Shown: one piece after another, positions 8,252 to 16,148 of the stretch
Numbering within the stretch: the stretch's first letter is position 1
How the letters are laid out: the number at the start of each line of letters is the position of its first letter
DNA from: Massilia sp. NR 4-1
Lineage (GTDB): Bacteria > Pseudomonadota > Gammaproteobacteria > Burkholderiales > Burkholderiaceae_D
DNA length: 64,000 bases
Assembly (NCBI RefSeq): GCF_001191005.1
Contig: NZ_CP012201.1
Coordinates: 5,518,001 to 5,582,000, forward strand
Reading direction: 5' to 3'
The notes under the pieces: model-generated
Seen by the model: the letters and a program-made list of their open reading frames with translations, nothing else
Databases searched by the model: none
What the model was told of the DNA's origin: nothing
Position numbers and translations under genes: made by a program

Positions 8252-9305
8252 TGCGTACGGCTTTAATGGGTTTTAACTGCGCAGGTTTCAACAGTGGCGC
8301 CACGCCCGCTTCCGCGTGCTGCGCCGTATCGTAGGCGTCGACGATGCGCGCCACCAGCGGGTGGCGCACCACGTCGGCGCTGGAGAAGTGGCTGAAGGCG
8401 ATGCCGCGCACCTCGCGCAGCACCTGGGTGGCGTCCACCAGGCCGCTCTTCTGGTGCTTCTGCAGGTCGACCTGGGTGACGTCGCCCGTGATCACGGCCT
8501 TGCTGCCGAAGCCGATGCGGGTCAGGAACATCTTCATCTGTTCGACGGTGGTGTTCTGCGCCTCGTCCAGGATCACGAAAGCGTGGTTCAGCGTGCGGCC
8601 GCGCATATAGGCCAGCGGCGCGATCTCGATCACCTGCTTCTCGAACAGCTTTTGCGTGCGGTCGAAGCCCAGCAGGTCGTACAGCGCGTCGTACAGCGGG
8701 CGCAGATACGGGTCGACCTTCTGCGCCAGGTCGCCGGGCAGGAAGCCCAGGCGCTCGCCCGCTTCCACCGCGGGGCGGGTCAGGATGATGCGCTTGACGG
8801 CGTCGCGCTCCAGCGCATCGACGGCGCAGGCCACGGCCAGATAGGTCTTGCCGGTGCCGGCCGGGCCGATGCCGAAGCTGATGTCGTGCTCCAGGATATT
8901 GCGCAGGTAGCGGATCTGGTGCGGCGTGCGGCCGCGCAGATCGCTGCGCCGCGTTTTCAAGACCGGGCTGCTGATCTCGGGATCGTTGAAAGGCGGCTCT
9001 TCCTCCTCGCCGCCTTCGTCGTCCGGCGCCAGGCCGGCGCGCTGCTCGACCAGGGCCAGCTGCACCTCCTCCACCGGCACGGTCTTGCCGGCGACGGCGT
9101 AGAACTGTTCCAGGATGTGCACCGCGCGTTCGGCGTTGGTGCCGCTGACGATGAATTTTTCGCCGCGGCGGAAGATGGTCACATCCAGCGCCGCCGCGAT
9201 CTGGCGCAGGTTTTCATCGAGCGGGCCGCACAGGTTCGCCAAGCGGGTATTGTCCAGCGGCTCGGGAATGAAGTAGTGCGGCTGCACGGGGGTTTTGGTT
9301 TTCAA
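8235..9305 (-). CDS. ybeZ: PhoH-family ATPase (YbeZ)
   Basis: Cytoplasmic NTPase of the PhoH family, 356 residues. An N-terminal KH-like region is followed by a P-loop ATPase core with Walker A GPAGTGKT at 147-154 and Walker B FVILDEAQN at 243-251, then the conserved TGDVTQVDL block. E. coli YbeZ interacts with YbeY and is thought to help in ribosome maturation. An acidic stretch (DDEGGEEEEP, about 95-105) links the two parts. Overlaps ybeY by 17 nt and follows miaB by 2 nt, so the three are almost certainly one transcript. Confidence 0.95.
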   Translation of the reverse strand: MKTKTPVQPHYFIPEPLDNTRLANLCGPLDENLRQIAAALDVTIFRRGEKFIVSGTNAERAVHILEQFYAVAGKTVPVEEVQLALVEQRAGLAPDDEGGEEEEPPFNDPEISSPVLKTRRSDLRGRTPHQIRYLRNILEHDISFGIGPAGTGKTYLAVACAVDALERDAVKRIILTRPAVEAGERLGFLPGDLAQKVDPYLRPLYDALYDLLGFDRTQKLFEKQVIEIAPLAYMRGRTLNHAFVILDEAQNTTVEQMKMFLTRIGFGSKAVITGDVTQVDLQKHQKSGLVDATQVLREVRGIAFSHFSSADVVRHPLVARIVDAYDTAQHAEAGVAPLLKPAQLKPIKAVRNVRKK

Positions 9306-9307
9306 AA

Positions 9308-10669
9308 TCAGGCTGCATCCAGGCTGGGCGCGGCGGCAATCAGCTCGCCGCGCAGGGAATAAGAGAGGCTTTCGGTGATGCGCACATCGACCATCTTGCC
9401 GGCCAGGCGCGCGCCGCCGGCGCCGCCGTCGAACAGCACGGTGCGCGTATTGCCGGCGCGGCCCTGCAGTTCGCTGCCGCCGTTCTTCGACGGACCTTCC
9501 ACCAGCACCTGCTGCACGCTGCCCACCATGGCCAGGCTGTGGCGCTTGGTGTTCTCGTCGATCAGCGCCTGCAGGCGCTGCAGGCGCGCCAGCTTGACTT
9601 CATGCGGCGTGTCGTCGGCCAGGTTGGCGGCCGGGGTGCCGGGGCGCTTGCTGAAGATGAAGCTGAAGCTGTTGTCGAAATCGACGTCGCGCACCAGCTT
9701 CATCATGGCTTCGAAATCTTCCTCGGTCTCACCGGGGAAGCCGACGATGAAGTCGGAGGCCACGGTGATATTCGGCCGCACCGCGCGCACGCGGCGGATC
9801 ACCGATTTGTACTCGAGCGCGGTGTAGCCGCGCTTCATCGCGCCCAGGATGCGGTCGGCGCCATGCTGGGCCGGCAGGTAGAGGTGGTCGGCCAGCTGCG
9901 GAATCTTGGCGTAGCAGTCGATCAGGCGCTGCGTGAATTCCTTCGGGTGGCTGGTGACGAAGCGGATGCGCTCGATGCCGGGAATGGCGGCCACGTATTC
10001 GATCAGGAGCGCGAAATCGGCCAGCTGGCCGTCTTCGGCCATGGCGCCGCGGTAGGCGTTGACGTTCTGGCCCAGCAGCATGACTTCCTTCACGCCTTGG
10101 GCGGCCAGGCCGGCGACCTCGGTCAGCACGTCATCGAAGCGGCGCGAGACTTCCTCGCCGCGCGTGTAAGGCACCACGCAGTAGCTGCAATACTTGCTGC
10201 AGCCTTCCATGATGGAGACATAGGCGAAGGCGCCTTCCACGCGCGCCGGCGGCAGGTGGTCGAACTTCTCGATTTCCGGGAAGCTGATGTCGACCTGCGG
10301 CTTGCCGCTGTGGCGCCGCAGTTCCATCATTTTCGGCAGGCGGTGCAGGGTCTGCGGACCGAACACGATGTCCACCTGGGGCGCGCGCTTGACGATGGCG
10401 TCGCCTTCCTGCGAGGCGACGCAGCCGCCCACGCCGATCAAGAGATCGGGTTTGGCTTGTTTCAGCTTGCGGAACTGGCCCAGGTCGGAGAAGACTTTCT
10501 CCTGCGCCTTTTCGCGCACGGAACAAGTGTTAAGGAGGATCACATCGGCATCTTCCGGGCGGTCGGTGCGCACCAGCCCCTCGGACGCGCCGAGCACGTC
10601 GGCCATCTTGTCCGAGTCGTACTCGTTCATCTGGCAACCAAAGGTTTTGATAAAGACTTTTTTCTGCAT
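9308..10669 (-). CDS. miaB: tRNA-2-methylthio-N6-dimethylallyladenosine synthase
   Basis: Radical-SAM methylthiotransferase that converts i6A37 to ms2i6A37 in tRNAs reading UNN codons. The N-terminal MTTase domain holds the auxiliary-cluster cysteines C12 (FGCQMNEYDSDKM), C49 (LNTCSVREKA) and C83 (GGCVASQ). The radical-SAM CxxxCxxC motif is C157/C161/C164 in GCSKYCSYC, and a TRAM domain ends the protein. I use ATG 10669, whose MQKKVFIKTFGCQMN matches the family start; an upstream in-frame ATG at 10732 would add 21 atypical residues. First gene of miaB-ybeZ-ybeY. miaA, which makes its substrate, lies 12 kb away on the same strand. Confidence 0.96.
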   Translation of the reverse strand: MQKKVFIKTFGCQMNEYDSDKMADVLGASEGLVRTDRPEDADVILLNTCSVREKAQEKVFSDLGQFRKLKQAKPDLLIGVGGCVASQEGDAIVKRAPQVDIVFGPQTLHRLPKMMELRRHSGKPQVDISFPEIEKFDHLPPARVEGAFAYVSIMEGCSKYCSYCVVPYTRGEEVSRRFDDVLTEVAGLAAQGVKEVMLLGQNVNAYRGAMAEDGQLADFALLIEYVAAIPGIERIRFVTSHPKEFTQRLIDCYAKIPQLADHLYLPAQHGADRILGAMKRGYTALEYKSVIRRVRAVRPNITVASDFIVGFPGETEEDFEAMMKLVRDVDFDNSFSFIFSKRPGTPAANLADDTPHEVKLARLQRLQALIDENTKRHSLAMVGSVQQVLVEGPSKNGGSELQGRAGNTRTVLFDGGAGGARLAGKMVDVRITESLSYSLRGELIAAAPSLDAA

Positions 10670-10778
10670 AGGTGGAAGTTTACCGTAATTCGAAATGCGG
10701 AGGCTGGCGAAATGACCTTGCATTCCGGGCAAGCGCGCCCTAAATTGAAGAAGCTTGATCTATCCGGCGGAGGTTGCC

Positions 10779-11072
10779 ATGGCAGTGAGTGCGATATCGG
10801 GCGTCAGTTCCGGCGCCTATGTACAGCAGGTCAATAACGCTGCCGCCGAGCGCCGCGTCGAGCAGGCGCGTCTGGCCGAGCAGGACCAGGCCCGGCGCGA
10901 AGCCGATGTGGCCCGCACCGACCAGCAGAATGTCGCGCGGCGCCAAGCCCAGCAAGCCTCCGATGCCGAGGCGGCCCAGCAGCGCGATTTCCTGACGCGC
11001 CAGCAATTGCAGGCCCAGAACAGCCAGCCGCAGGCGCCCGCGCCGGGCAGCCGCGTCAACGAAGTGGTGTGA
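10779..11072 (+). CDS. Small Gln/Ala/Arg-rich coiled-coil protein of unknown function
   Basis: A 97-residue protein starting MAVSAISG after GGAGG at 10769-10773, so the start is well supported. Residues 25-80 are almost entirely A, R, Q, E and D with heptad-like spacing and should form a long amphipathic helix or coiled coil. The tail is rich in Pro, Gln and Ser (QNSQPQAPAPGS). There is no signal peptide or membrane segment. I do not recognise a family. It is divergent from miaB and followed by a 366-nt gap with a strong hairpin just after the stop. Confidence 0.65.
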   Translation: MAVSAISGVSSGAYVQQVNNAAAERRVEQARLAEQDQARREADVARTDQQNVARRQAQQASDAEAAQQRDFLTRQQLQAQNSQPQAPAPGSRVNEVV

Positions 11073-11110
11073 ATCTTTCCTTGTAGCTACAGCGTTTTCT
11101 TCCCTTCACC

Positions 11111-11134
11111 ACAGTCCGGCGAGCAAGCCGGACT
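11111..11134. repeat. Perfect 9-bp hairpin after the small coiled-coil gene
   Basis: CAGTCCGGC, loop GAGCAA, GCCGGACTG. It lies 38 nt after the stop at 11072. No T-run follows immediately on either strand, so it may be a weak terminator for the upstream gene or an RNA-stability element. Confidence 0.55.
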
Positions 11135-11201
11135 GCCAAGTTGTAACAGTTTCTTTCCGGTTTCTTGCGTGCGCCGCGAACCGCCCCCATGTGTTGAAAT
11201 A

Positions 11202-11246
11202 GCATTGTTGCCAAGTTTTCTAGCGCATTGTTGAGCTAGAACAATG
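11202..11246. promoter_or_regulatory. Repeated GCATTGTTG half-sites with an inverted copy (possible operator)
   Basis: GCATTGTTG occurs at 11202-11210 and 11225-11233, start to start 23 bp. The second copy is the left arm of CATTGTT-gagctag-AACAATG. Spaced and inverted half-sites of this kind suggest a dimeric DNA-binding protein; autoregulation by the product of the gene at 11439 is a guess. Confidence 0.35.
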
Positions 11247-11438
11247 TCTGTGCGGCACTGCTTGGCTGGAGCCACCCGGTTTGGGCATAAGATTGCCGGT
11301 AGAGCAATTTCGTTTAAACCCTGGCCCCTGCGCCAGTTTTTCCCGGCGTAACTCGTTCTGAAACTTCTTGAGGAAAGCACCGTCTTTCCCAGTTCGGAGC
11401 AGACTTATTTCAGTAACCATATAGAGACGAGGAACATC

Positions 11439-11789
11439 ATGGCACACCACGCACTTGCATCCCAGGATAGTTACAACCCCAACCACTTGCTCGATATTTT
11501 GCTGGGCAAGATGCAGCTGAAGAATGACGCTGCGCTGTCGCGCCTGCTGGAAGTGGCGCCGCCGGTCATCAGCAAGATCCGCCACCACCGCTTGCCGGTG
11601 GGTGCCTCGCTGCTGATCCGCATGCATGAAGTGACCGGCATGAGCATCCGCGACCTGCGCGACCTGATGGGCGACCGCCGCACCAAGTACCGCCTGTCCG
11701 ACGCCCAGGGCCGGCCGAAGCCGGAAGACAAGCTGGCCGCCCAGGCCAAGGCCAGCGAGGGTGGCACCGGCGGCAACTATGCCCACTAA
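11439..11789 (+). CDS. Small helix-turn-helix-like putative regulator
   Basis: A 116-residue protein starting MAHHALAS after GACGAGGAA. Residues 15-75 (NHLLDILLGKM...AALSRLLEVAPPVISKIRHH...LLIRMHEVTGMSIRDLRDLMG) look like a Cro/XRE-type HTH, with the VAPPVISKIRHHRLPVG segment placed as the recognition region. The C-terminal 35 residues are charged and low complexity. From memory, small proteins of this kind recur in Oxalobacteraceae; the regulatory role is inferred from the fold pattern. Its long upstream leader carries repeated motifs that could be its own operator. Confidence 0.65.
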   Translation: MAHHALASQDSYNPNHLLDILLGKMQLKNDAALSRLLEVAPPVISKIRHHRLPVGASLLIRMHEVTGMSIRDLRDLMGDRRTKYRLSDAQGRPKPEDKLAAQAKASEGGTGGNYAH

Positions 11790-11822
11790 GCAGGCCGCTG
11801 CCGGTGGTGTTGCTGGCGCCGC

Positions 11823-12665
11823 TTAGGCCAGCAGCACCATCGAGATTTCTTCGTATTGCAGTTCGGTTTCGCGGAAGATGTGCATATAGCTGTCTTCGTC
11901 GATGGCCAGGGCCTGCCAGGCCACGGCCGACACCGGCGGCACCAGGTCGTCTTCGGCCTGCGCCAGATCGAGCGCATGCACGATGGCGTCGGCCACATGG
12001 ATGATGGCCGCCAAGAAGCCTGCGCCCGGCGCTTCCGGGTCGTGGTGGCCGCCGATGGCCAGCCGCATCGTATCGGAAAAATTCCAGTGTTCCGCCAGCG
12101 CCAGGCCGGCCTCCACATGGTCGATGCCGAGCACGGCGCGTTCGGCCTCCAGCAGGTGGCAGTCGTGTCCGGCGCGGTAAGCCAGCACTTCCTCATAGCG
12201 CTGCGGGAAGCTCGACACCAGCACCAGGCGGCCGATATCGTGCAGCAGGCCGGCGGTGAAGGCGTAATCCTGGTTGAAGCGCATATGGCGCGCCAGCACC
12301 TTGGCGCAGGCGGCGCTGGCGATCGAATGGCGCCAGAAGGCCTTGTGGTCGAAGCCGGCGCAGGCGCCCTCGGCGAAGCAGCCGGTGACGGCGGCCGCCG
12401 TGATCAGGTTGCGCGTGGTCTGGAAACCCAGATAGGTGATGGCCTGGTGGATGGTGGTCACCTTCACCTGCAGGCCGTACAGCGAGGAGTTGGCCAGGCG
12501 CAGGGTCTTGGCCGTCAGCGCCTGGTCGTGCGAAACCTTCTTGGCCAGCACCGAGATATCGATGTCTTCCTGGTCGATGCTGTTCAGCAGTTCCATCACC
12601 ACGGCCGGCAGCGACGGCAGGTCGTCGAGCTGGGTCACCACATCGTCGTAACTGAGCGGGTTCAT
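11823..12665 (-). CDS. HDOD-domain signalling protein
   Basis: A 280-residue HDOD protein. This HD-related output domain is common in proteobacterial signalling and usually lacks phosphodiesterase activity. The family pattern is clear: LPSLPAVVMELLNSI at 15-29, KVSHDQALTAKTLRLANSS, ITYLGFQTTRNLI, FWRHSIASA and FTAGLLHDIGRLVL, then HVEAGLALAEHWNF and GGHHDPEA. It is cytoplasmic with no fused input domain. Its ATG overlaps the stop of the preceding gene by 4 nt (ATGA), so it is translated with the 112-residue protein upstream. A role in stress, motility or c-di-GMP signalling is inference. Confidence 0.88.
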   Translation of the reverse strand: MNPLSYDDVVTQLDDLPSLPAVVMELLNSIDQEDIDISVLAKKVSHDQALTAKTLRLANSSLYGLQVKVTTIHQAITYLGFQTTRNLITAAAVTGCFAEGACAGFDHKAFWRHSIASAACAKVLARHMRFNQDYAFTAGLLHDIGRLVLVSSFPQRYEEVLAYRAGHDCHLLEAERAVLGIDHVEAGLALAEHWNFSDTMRLAIGGHHDPEAPGAGFLAAIIHVADAIVHALDLAQAEDDLVPPVSAVAWQALAIDEDSYMHIFRETELQYEEISMVLLA

Positions 12666-13000
12666 GGCGCCGGCTCCATGCCGAGGCGGAAGTCGGCGAC
12701 AAAGCGGCGCAGCACGCCGCGCGCCCAGTCCTGCGGCGCATCGGGATCGTGGCGGCGGAACAGGTGGTTCAGGCGCGCTTCATGGTGCTGGCGGCTGGCC
12801 GCTTCCTCGGCGGCGCTGGGACCGTCCAGGCGGATCGGCAGCGTGGCAATGCCGTGGCGCGGCATCAGGGCGATCATGGCTTCGGTCAGCACCGTGCCTT
12901 GCGGCAGCAGCACATGGCCTTGCACGTCCAGCAATTCGTCGGACAGGATCATCCCCGGCTGCACGTCCGCCAGCGCCAGGTGTTGGTAACTTGCCGTCAT
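12662..13000 (-). CDS. Small protein resembling the N-terminal domain of HD-GYP/HDOD regulators
   Basis: A 112-residue cytoplasmic protein. Residues 8-58 (LALADVQPGMILSDELLDVQG...LLPQGTVLTEAMIALMPRHGIATLPI) match the pattern of the small beta-rich domain often fused in front of HD-GYP phosphodiesterases. Here it stands alone and ends in a charged helical tail (HHEARLNHLFRRHDPDAPQDW). It is translationally coupled to the HDOD gene through an ATGA overlap, so the pair probably acts as a split version of a fused regulator. Function otherwise unknown. Confidence 0.65.
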   Translation of the reverse strand: MTASYQHLALADVQPGMILSDELLDVQGHVLLPQGTVLTEAMIALMPRHGIATLPIRLDGPSAAEEAASRQHHEARLNHLFRRHDPDAPQDWARGVLRRFVADFRLGMEPAP

Positions 13001-13166
13001 GGCTCCTCCGTGTTTCTACAGTGCGATCTTACCATTGCGGGGTTGCAATGTCTGTCCCGCCAGCGTGCGCGCCCGCGCTAAAATCTTGCCAAGAGGCAGG
13101 CCATACCGTACATTGGTGGGACAAGAGCGAATGCAAGCTTGCGCCGGCAACGGGAGGACAGCTTAG

Positions 13167-14750
13167 ATGTACGGAATTCAAGGCCGCCTGACAGCCCTGT
13201 TTGTGGTCATCGTGACCGTGGTGTTGGGCATTTCCGGCACCTACGCCCAGATCAGCCTGGGCCAGGAGCTGGAAGTGAGCAATCAGCGCCTGCGCGAAGG
13301 CGTGCTGACCCGTCTGCAAACCAGCCTGCCTTCGGCGCTGTGGGATCTGGACAAGGCCAAGGTGGACAATATCGTGGCGGCCGAAATGCTGCCGCCCGAG
13401 CTGGTCGCCATCCGCGTCTACGATACCTCGGTCGGCCTGTTCTCGGGCAAGGTGCGCCGCCCCGATGGCAATGCCGTGAATGTCGAAAACGAGCGTGCCA
13501 TCGGCGGCTCGCCCGTGGTGGCCGACCTGGCCTACCGCGACGCCGGCGCCGCCGGCAGCCTGAAACCGGTGATCGTCGGCCGCGTGGTCGTCAACTTCAG
13601 CCGCGAGCAGATCGACGCCACCCTGGCCGCCGAAATCCGGCGCAAGGTGATCGAGGTGCTGCTGCTCGACCTGATCCTGGTGGTGGCGCTGGCGCTCAGC
13701 CTGCGCATCGTGTTCGAGCCGCTCAAGCAGCTGCGCGACGGCCTGTCCGAACTGGCCACGCGCGGCAGCGACGAGGTGGAGGAGTTGCCGGAGAAGCGGC
13801 GCGACGAACTGGGCGACGTGATCCGCGGCTTCAACGCCATCCAGCGCAAGGTGAAGTCGATCATCCGCCGCACCCGCGAGGCCGAGGACGAGGCCCGCCG
13901 CGCGGCGCAGGAAACGGCGCATGCGCTGGACGATCTGCGCCGCACCCAGGAGTCGCTGCTGCAGGCCGAGCGCCTGGCCTCGCTGGGCGGCCTGGTGGCC
14001 GGCGTGGCCCACGAAATCAATACCCCGGTCGGCATCGCGCTGACCAGCGCCTCGGTGCTGCGCGACGCCACCGAGCAGGTGCGCCAGTCGGTCGAGGCGG
14101 GCGTGGTGAAGAAATCCGACATCCTCAAATACATCGACACGGCCGGCGAGAGCACCACCCTGGTGATGAACAACTGCTACCGCGCCGCCCACCTGATCCA
14201 CAGCTTCAAGCAGATCGCCGTCGACCAGGTCAGCGAAGCGCGGCGCCGCTTCGAGCTGCAGGAATATATCGGCGAGGTGGTGGCCAGCCTGCAGCCCAAG
14301 CTGAAGAAATCGCATATCAATGTCAGCATCGAGTGCCCGGCCGATATCGTGCTTGACAGCTATCCCGGCGCCCTGGCCCAGGTCATCACCAACCTCACGC
14401 TGAACTGCGTGGAGCACGCCTTCGACCCGCAGATGGAAGGCCTGATCCAGATCCGCGTGCGCCTCGACGGCGACATCATCGAGATGGCGGTGAACGACAA
14501 TGGCAAGGGCATCGCGCCCGATATGCTGGACCGCGTGTTCGACCCCTTCGTCACCACGCGCCGCGGCCAGGGCGGCACGGGGCTGGGCCTGAACATCGTC
14601 TTCAACCTGATTGCCAAGCAGTTCGGCGGCACCATTACCGTCAGCAGCACGCTGGGCCAGGGCGCCAGCTTCGTGCTGCGCATCCCGCGCATCACGCCGT
14701 CCCACGAGGATAGCGATGAACCGCATGCCGACGCGCCGCTGCATGCCTGA
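13167..14750 (+). CDS. Membrane sensor histidine kinase (orphan)
   Basis: A 527-residue histidine kinase. TM1 is at about 7-29, a periplasmic sensor region at 30-160 and TM2 at about 162-183. A HAMP domain follows (FEPLKQLRDGLSELATRG), then a coiled coil rich in Arg/Glu/Ala and a HisKA-type H-box with His282 in GVAHEINTPVG. The N-box (LNCVEHAF), G1 (DNGKGIAPDMLDRVFDPF) and G2 (GGTGLGLNIV) make a complete HATPase. The HEINTPVG form with long H-to-N spacing resembles the NtrB/DctB-like (HPK4) group. No response regulator gene is adjacent, so its partner is elsewhere. It may be co-transcribed with the DUF1697 gene 66 nt downstream. Confidence 0.92.
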   Translation: MYGIQGRLTALFVVIVTVVLGISGTYAQISLGQELEVSNQRLREGVLTRLQTSLPSALWDLDKAKVDNIVAAEMLPPELVAIRVYDTSVGLFSGKVRRPDGNAVNVENERAIGGSPVVADLAYRDAGAAGSLKPVIVGRVVVNFSREQIDATLAAEIRRKVIEVLLLDLILVVALALSLRIVFEPLKQLRDGLSELATRGSDEVEELPEKRRDELGDVIRGFNAIQRKVKSIIRRTREAEDEARRAAQETAHALDDLRRTQESLLQAERLASLGGLVAGVAHEINTPVGIALTSASVLRDATEQVRQSVEAGVVKKSDILKYIDTAGESTTLVMNNCYRAAHLIHSFKQIAVDQVSEARRRFELQEYIGEVVASLQPKLKKSHINVSIECPADIVLDSYPGALAQVITNLTLNCVEHAFDPQMEGLIQIRVRLDGDIIEMAVNDNGKGIAPDMLDRVFDPFVTTRRGQGGTGLGLNIVFNLIAKQFGGTITVSSTLGQGASFVLRIPRITPSHEDSDEPHADAPLHA

Positions 14751-14756
14751 GAGGGC

Positions 14757-14772
14757 AGGCGGGCGCCCGCCT
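14757..14772. repeat. 16-bp GC palindrome after the histidine kinase gene
   Basis: AGGCGGGCGCCCGCCT is perfectly self-complementary and lies 7 nt after the kinase stop. No T-run follows, so it is at most a weak or factor-dependent terminator. Confidence 0.4.
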
Positions 14773-14816
14773 TGGCGCCGCTGCCGCATACTGTCGCCAA
14801 AACAAGGAGGATCAAG

Positions 14817-15359
14817 ATGAGCGAACGCCGCCAGATCGCCCTGCTGCGAGGCATCAATGTCGGGCGCGCCAAGCGCGTCGCCATGGCCGATCTGCGCAAG
14901 CTGCTGGGCGACCTGGGATTCAGCGACGTGCGCACCCTGCTCAACAGCGGCAATGTGGTCTTCAGCGCCAGCCAGGCGCCGCGCGAGGTGGCCACGCGCA
15001 TGGAGGAAGCCTTGGTGCTCAAGCTGGGCGTGGGGGCGCGCGTCACCGTGCTCGACGCCGAACAGCTCGACGCCATCGTCGAAGACAATAGTTTGCAGGC
15101 GCAGGCGGACGATCCCGCGCGCCTGCTGGTGGCCGTGCTGAACCAGCCGGCCGACCGCGCGCGCCTGGAGCCGCTGCTGCACCAGGACTGGCAGCCGGAA
15201 GCGTTTGCCCTGGGCCGCTGGGCCGCCTATATCTGGTGCGCCGACGGCGTGCTGGCCAGCCGCGCGGCGGCCGCCATGGGCAAGATCCTGGGCGACGCCG
15301 TCACCACGCGCAACTGGGGCACCATCAGCAAGCTGCAGGCGCTGGCGCGCGAAGCTTAG
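14817..15359 (+). CDS. DUF1697 domain-containing protein
   Basis: A 180-residue cytoplasmic protein of the DUF1697 family. It has the family opening QIALLRGINVGRAKRVAMADLR, the LGFSDVRTLLNSGNVVF block and the C-terminal MGKILGDAVTTRNWGTISKL segment. The biochemical role of the family is unknown. The start is ATG 14817, with AAGGAGG 6 nt upstream; an in-frame extension to 14772 is not supported. Next to a DUF3224 gene on the same strand, 39 nt away. Confidence 0.9.
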   Translation: MSERRQIALLRGINVGRAKRVAMADLRKLLGDLGFSDVRTLLNSGNVVFSASQAPREVATRMEEALVLKLGVGARVTVLDAEQLDAIVEDNSLQAQADDPARLLVAVLNQPADRARLEPLLHQDWQPEAFALGRWAAYIWCADGVLASRAAAAMGKILGDAVTTRNWGTISKLQALAREA

Positions 15360-15398
15360 CGCCGGCGCCCGCATTCAATCAAAAAAACGGAGGGAAGC

Positions 15399-15788
15399 AT
15401 GGCAATTGCAAACGGTGAATTCGACGTGAAGATGGCCCCCGAAGCCCTGTCCCAGGTCAGCGAGGGCAGCGGCATCGGCCGCATGCATCTGGACAAGCGC
15501 TACCACGGCGTGCTGGACGCGAGCGGACGCGGCGAATTCCTCAGCTATATGGGCTCGGTGCCCGGCTCGGCCATTTATGTGGCGGTGGAAAGAGTGGAGG
15601 GCACGCTGCATGGCCGCAGCGGCAGCTTCACCCTGGTGCACCGCGGCGTCATGGGCGGGCCGCACGACGGCTTGCAGATCTTCGTCGCGCCCGACTCCGG
15701 CACGGGCGAATTGAAGGGCATCAGCGGCAAACTCGACATCAAGATCGAGAATGGCAAGCATTTCTACTCCTTCGAATACAGCTTGTGA
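15399..15788 (+). CDS. DUF3224 domain-containing protein
   Basis: A 129-residue protein matching the DUF3224 (AOC barrel-like) pattern: ANGEFDVKMAPE at the start, GRMHLDKRYHGVLDASGRGEFLSYMG, AIYVAVERVEGTLHGRSGSFTLVHRG and SGTGELKGISGKLDIKIENGKHFYSFEYSL at the C-terminus. It is a compact beta-barrel without signal peptide, and its function is unknown. The RBS CGGAGGG is 7 nt before the ATG. DUF3224 proteins are often found near stress or antibiotic-modification genes, but nothing here tests that. Confidence 0.88.
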   Translation: MAIANGEFDVKMAPEALSQVSEGSGIGRMHLDKRYHGVLDASGRGEFLSYMGSVPGSAIYVAVERVEGTLHGRSGSFTLVHRGVMGGPHDGLQIFVAPDSGTGELKGISGKLDIKIENGKHFYSFEYSL

Positions 15789-15791
15789 CGA

Positions 15792-15820
15792 TTGCCTGAA
15801 AGCTAAGGCCGGGCTACAAT
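15792..15820 (+). promoter_or_regulatory. Sigma-70-type promoter for the small membrane protein gene
   Basis: TTGCCT (15792-15797), a 17-bp spacer and TACAAT (15815-15820), ending 29 nt before the ATG at 15850. Confidence 0.55.
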
Positions 15821-15849
15821 GGCGCTTTAAAAAATTGCCATGTGGAAAT

Positions 15850-16026
15850 ATGAAAAAGAAGAACGACCATTTGCGCGGCGTGCTGATCCTGGGCTGCGTG
15901 CTGGTGGTTTTAGTGCTGGCCGGCTTTGCCCTGTCTGACGGTGGCGGCCGCAAGGTCGGCTGCATCGGCCGCGCCATCGCCAGCGGCATCTCCTTCTCCA
16001 ATATCCACGCCGTCTGCGGCCTGTAA
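15850..16026 (+). CDS. Small single-pass membrane protein of unknown function
   Basis: A 58-residue protein starting MKKKNDHLRG. It has one hydrophobic helix (about 10-27, VLILGCVLVVLVLAGFAL), then a Gly-rich positively charged turn and a tail with two further cysteines (CIGRAIASG...HAVCGL). The short cytoplasmic KKK tag suggests N-in topology with a periplasmic C-terminus, where the two Cys could form a disulfide. GTGGAAAT precedes the start at RBS distance, and a good promoter is at 15792-15820. Followed by a nested hairpin repeat. No family recognised. Confidence 0.65.
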   Translation: MKKKNDHLRGVLILGCVLVVLVLAGFALSDGGGRKVGCIGRAIASGISFSNIHAVCGL

Positions 16027-16039
16027 GCCCACCACCACA

Positions 16040-16092
16040 GCCGAGCCCGTGCCCACCGTGGTGCCTGGCACCAAAGTGGACACGGGCTCGGC
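16040..16092. repeat. Nested inverted repeat (REP-like element), copy 1
   Basis: Outer arms GCCGAGCCCGTG (16040-16051) and CACGGGCTCGGC (16081-16092) are perfectly complementary. The centre holds a second palindrome, GGTGCCTGGCACC (16060-16072), flanked by CCAC/GTGG. The same 12-bp outer arm recurs in the 61-nt palindrome at 46687-46747. The inner CCCACCGTGGTGCCT also matches the element at 25396. Confidence 0.7.
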
Positions 16093-16148
16093 CGTTGGGG
16101 CGGGCTTTTTGCGCTAGACTGGGGGCTTTTCGACTCTCGTGTGTGCGC

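Larger units (their letters stand above)
11073..11438. other. 366-nt intergenic leader with two inverted repeats
   Basis: No convincing gene on either strand. It holds a perfect 9-bp hairpin (11111-11134), two direct copies of GCATTGTTG (11202-11210 and 11225-11233) and an inverted repeat CATTGTT-N7-AACAATG (11226-11246). It is locally AT-richer than its surroundings. It precedes the HTH-like gene at 11439 and probably contains its promoter and long 5' leader. Confidence 0.5.

Noticed and set aside
11087..11380. 97-codon open frame on the minus strand in the 11.1-11.4 kb gap
   Set aside because: No ribosome binding site of note, composition without structure, and it covers the inverted repeats.
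13029..15374. 781-codon open frame on the minus strand opposite the histidine kinase and DUF1697 genes
   Set aside because: Antisense shadow with biased composition; the plus-strand proteins have clear catalytic motifs.
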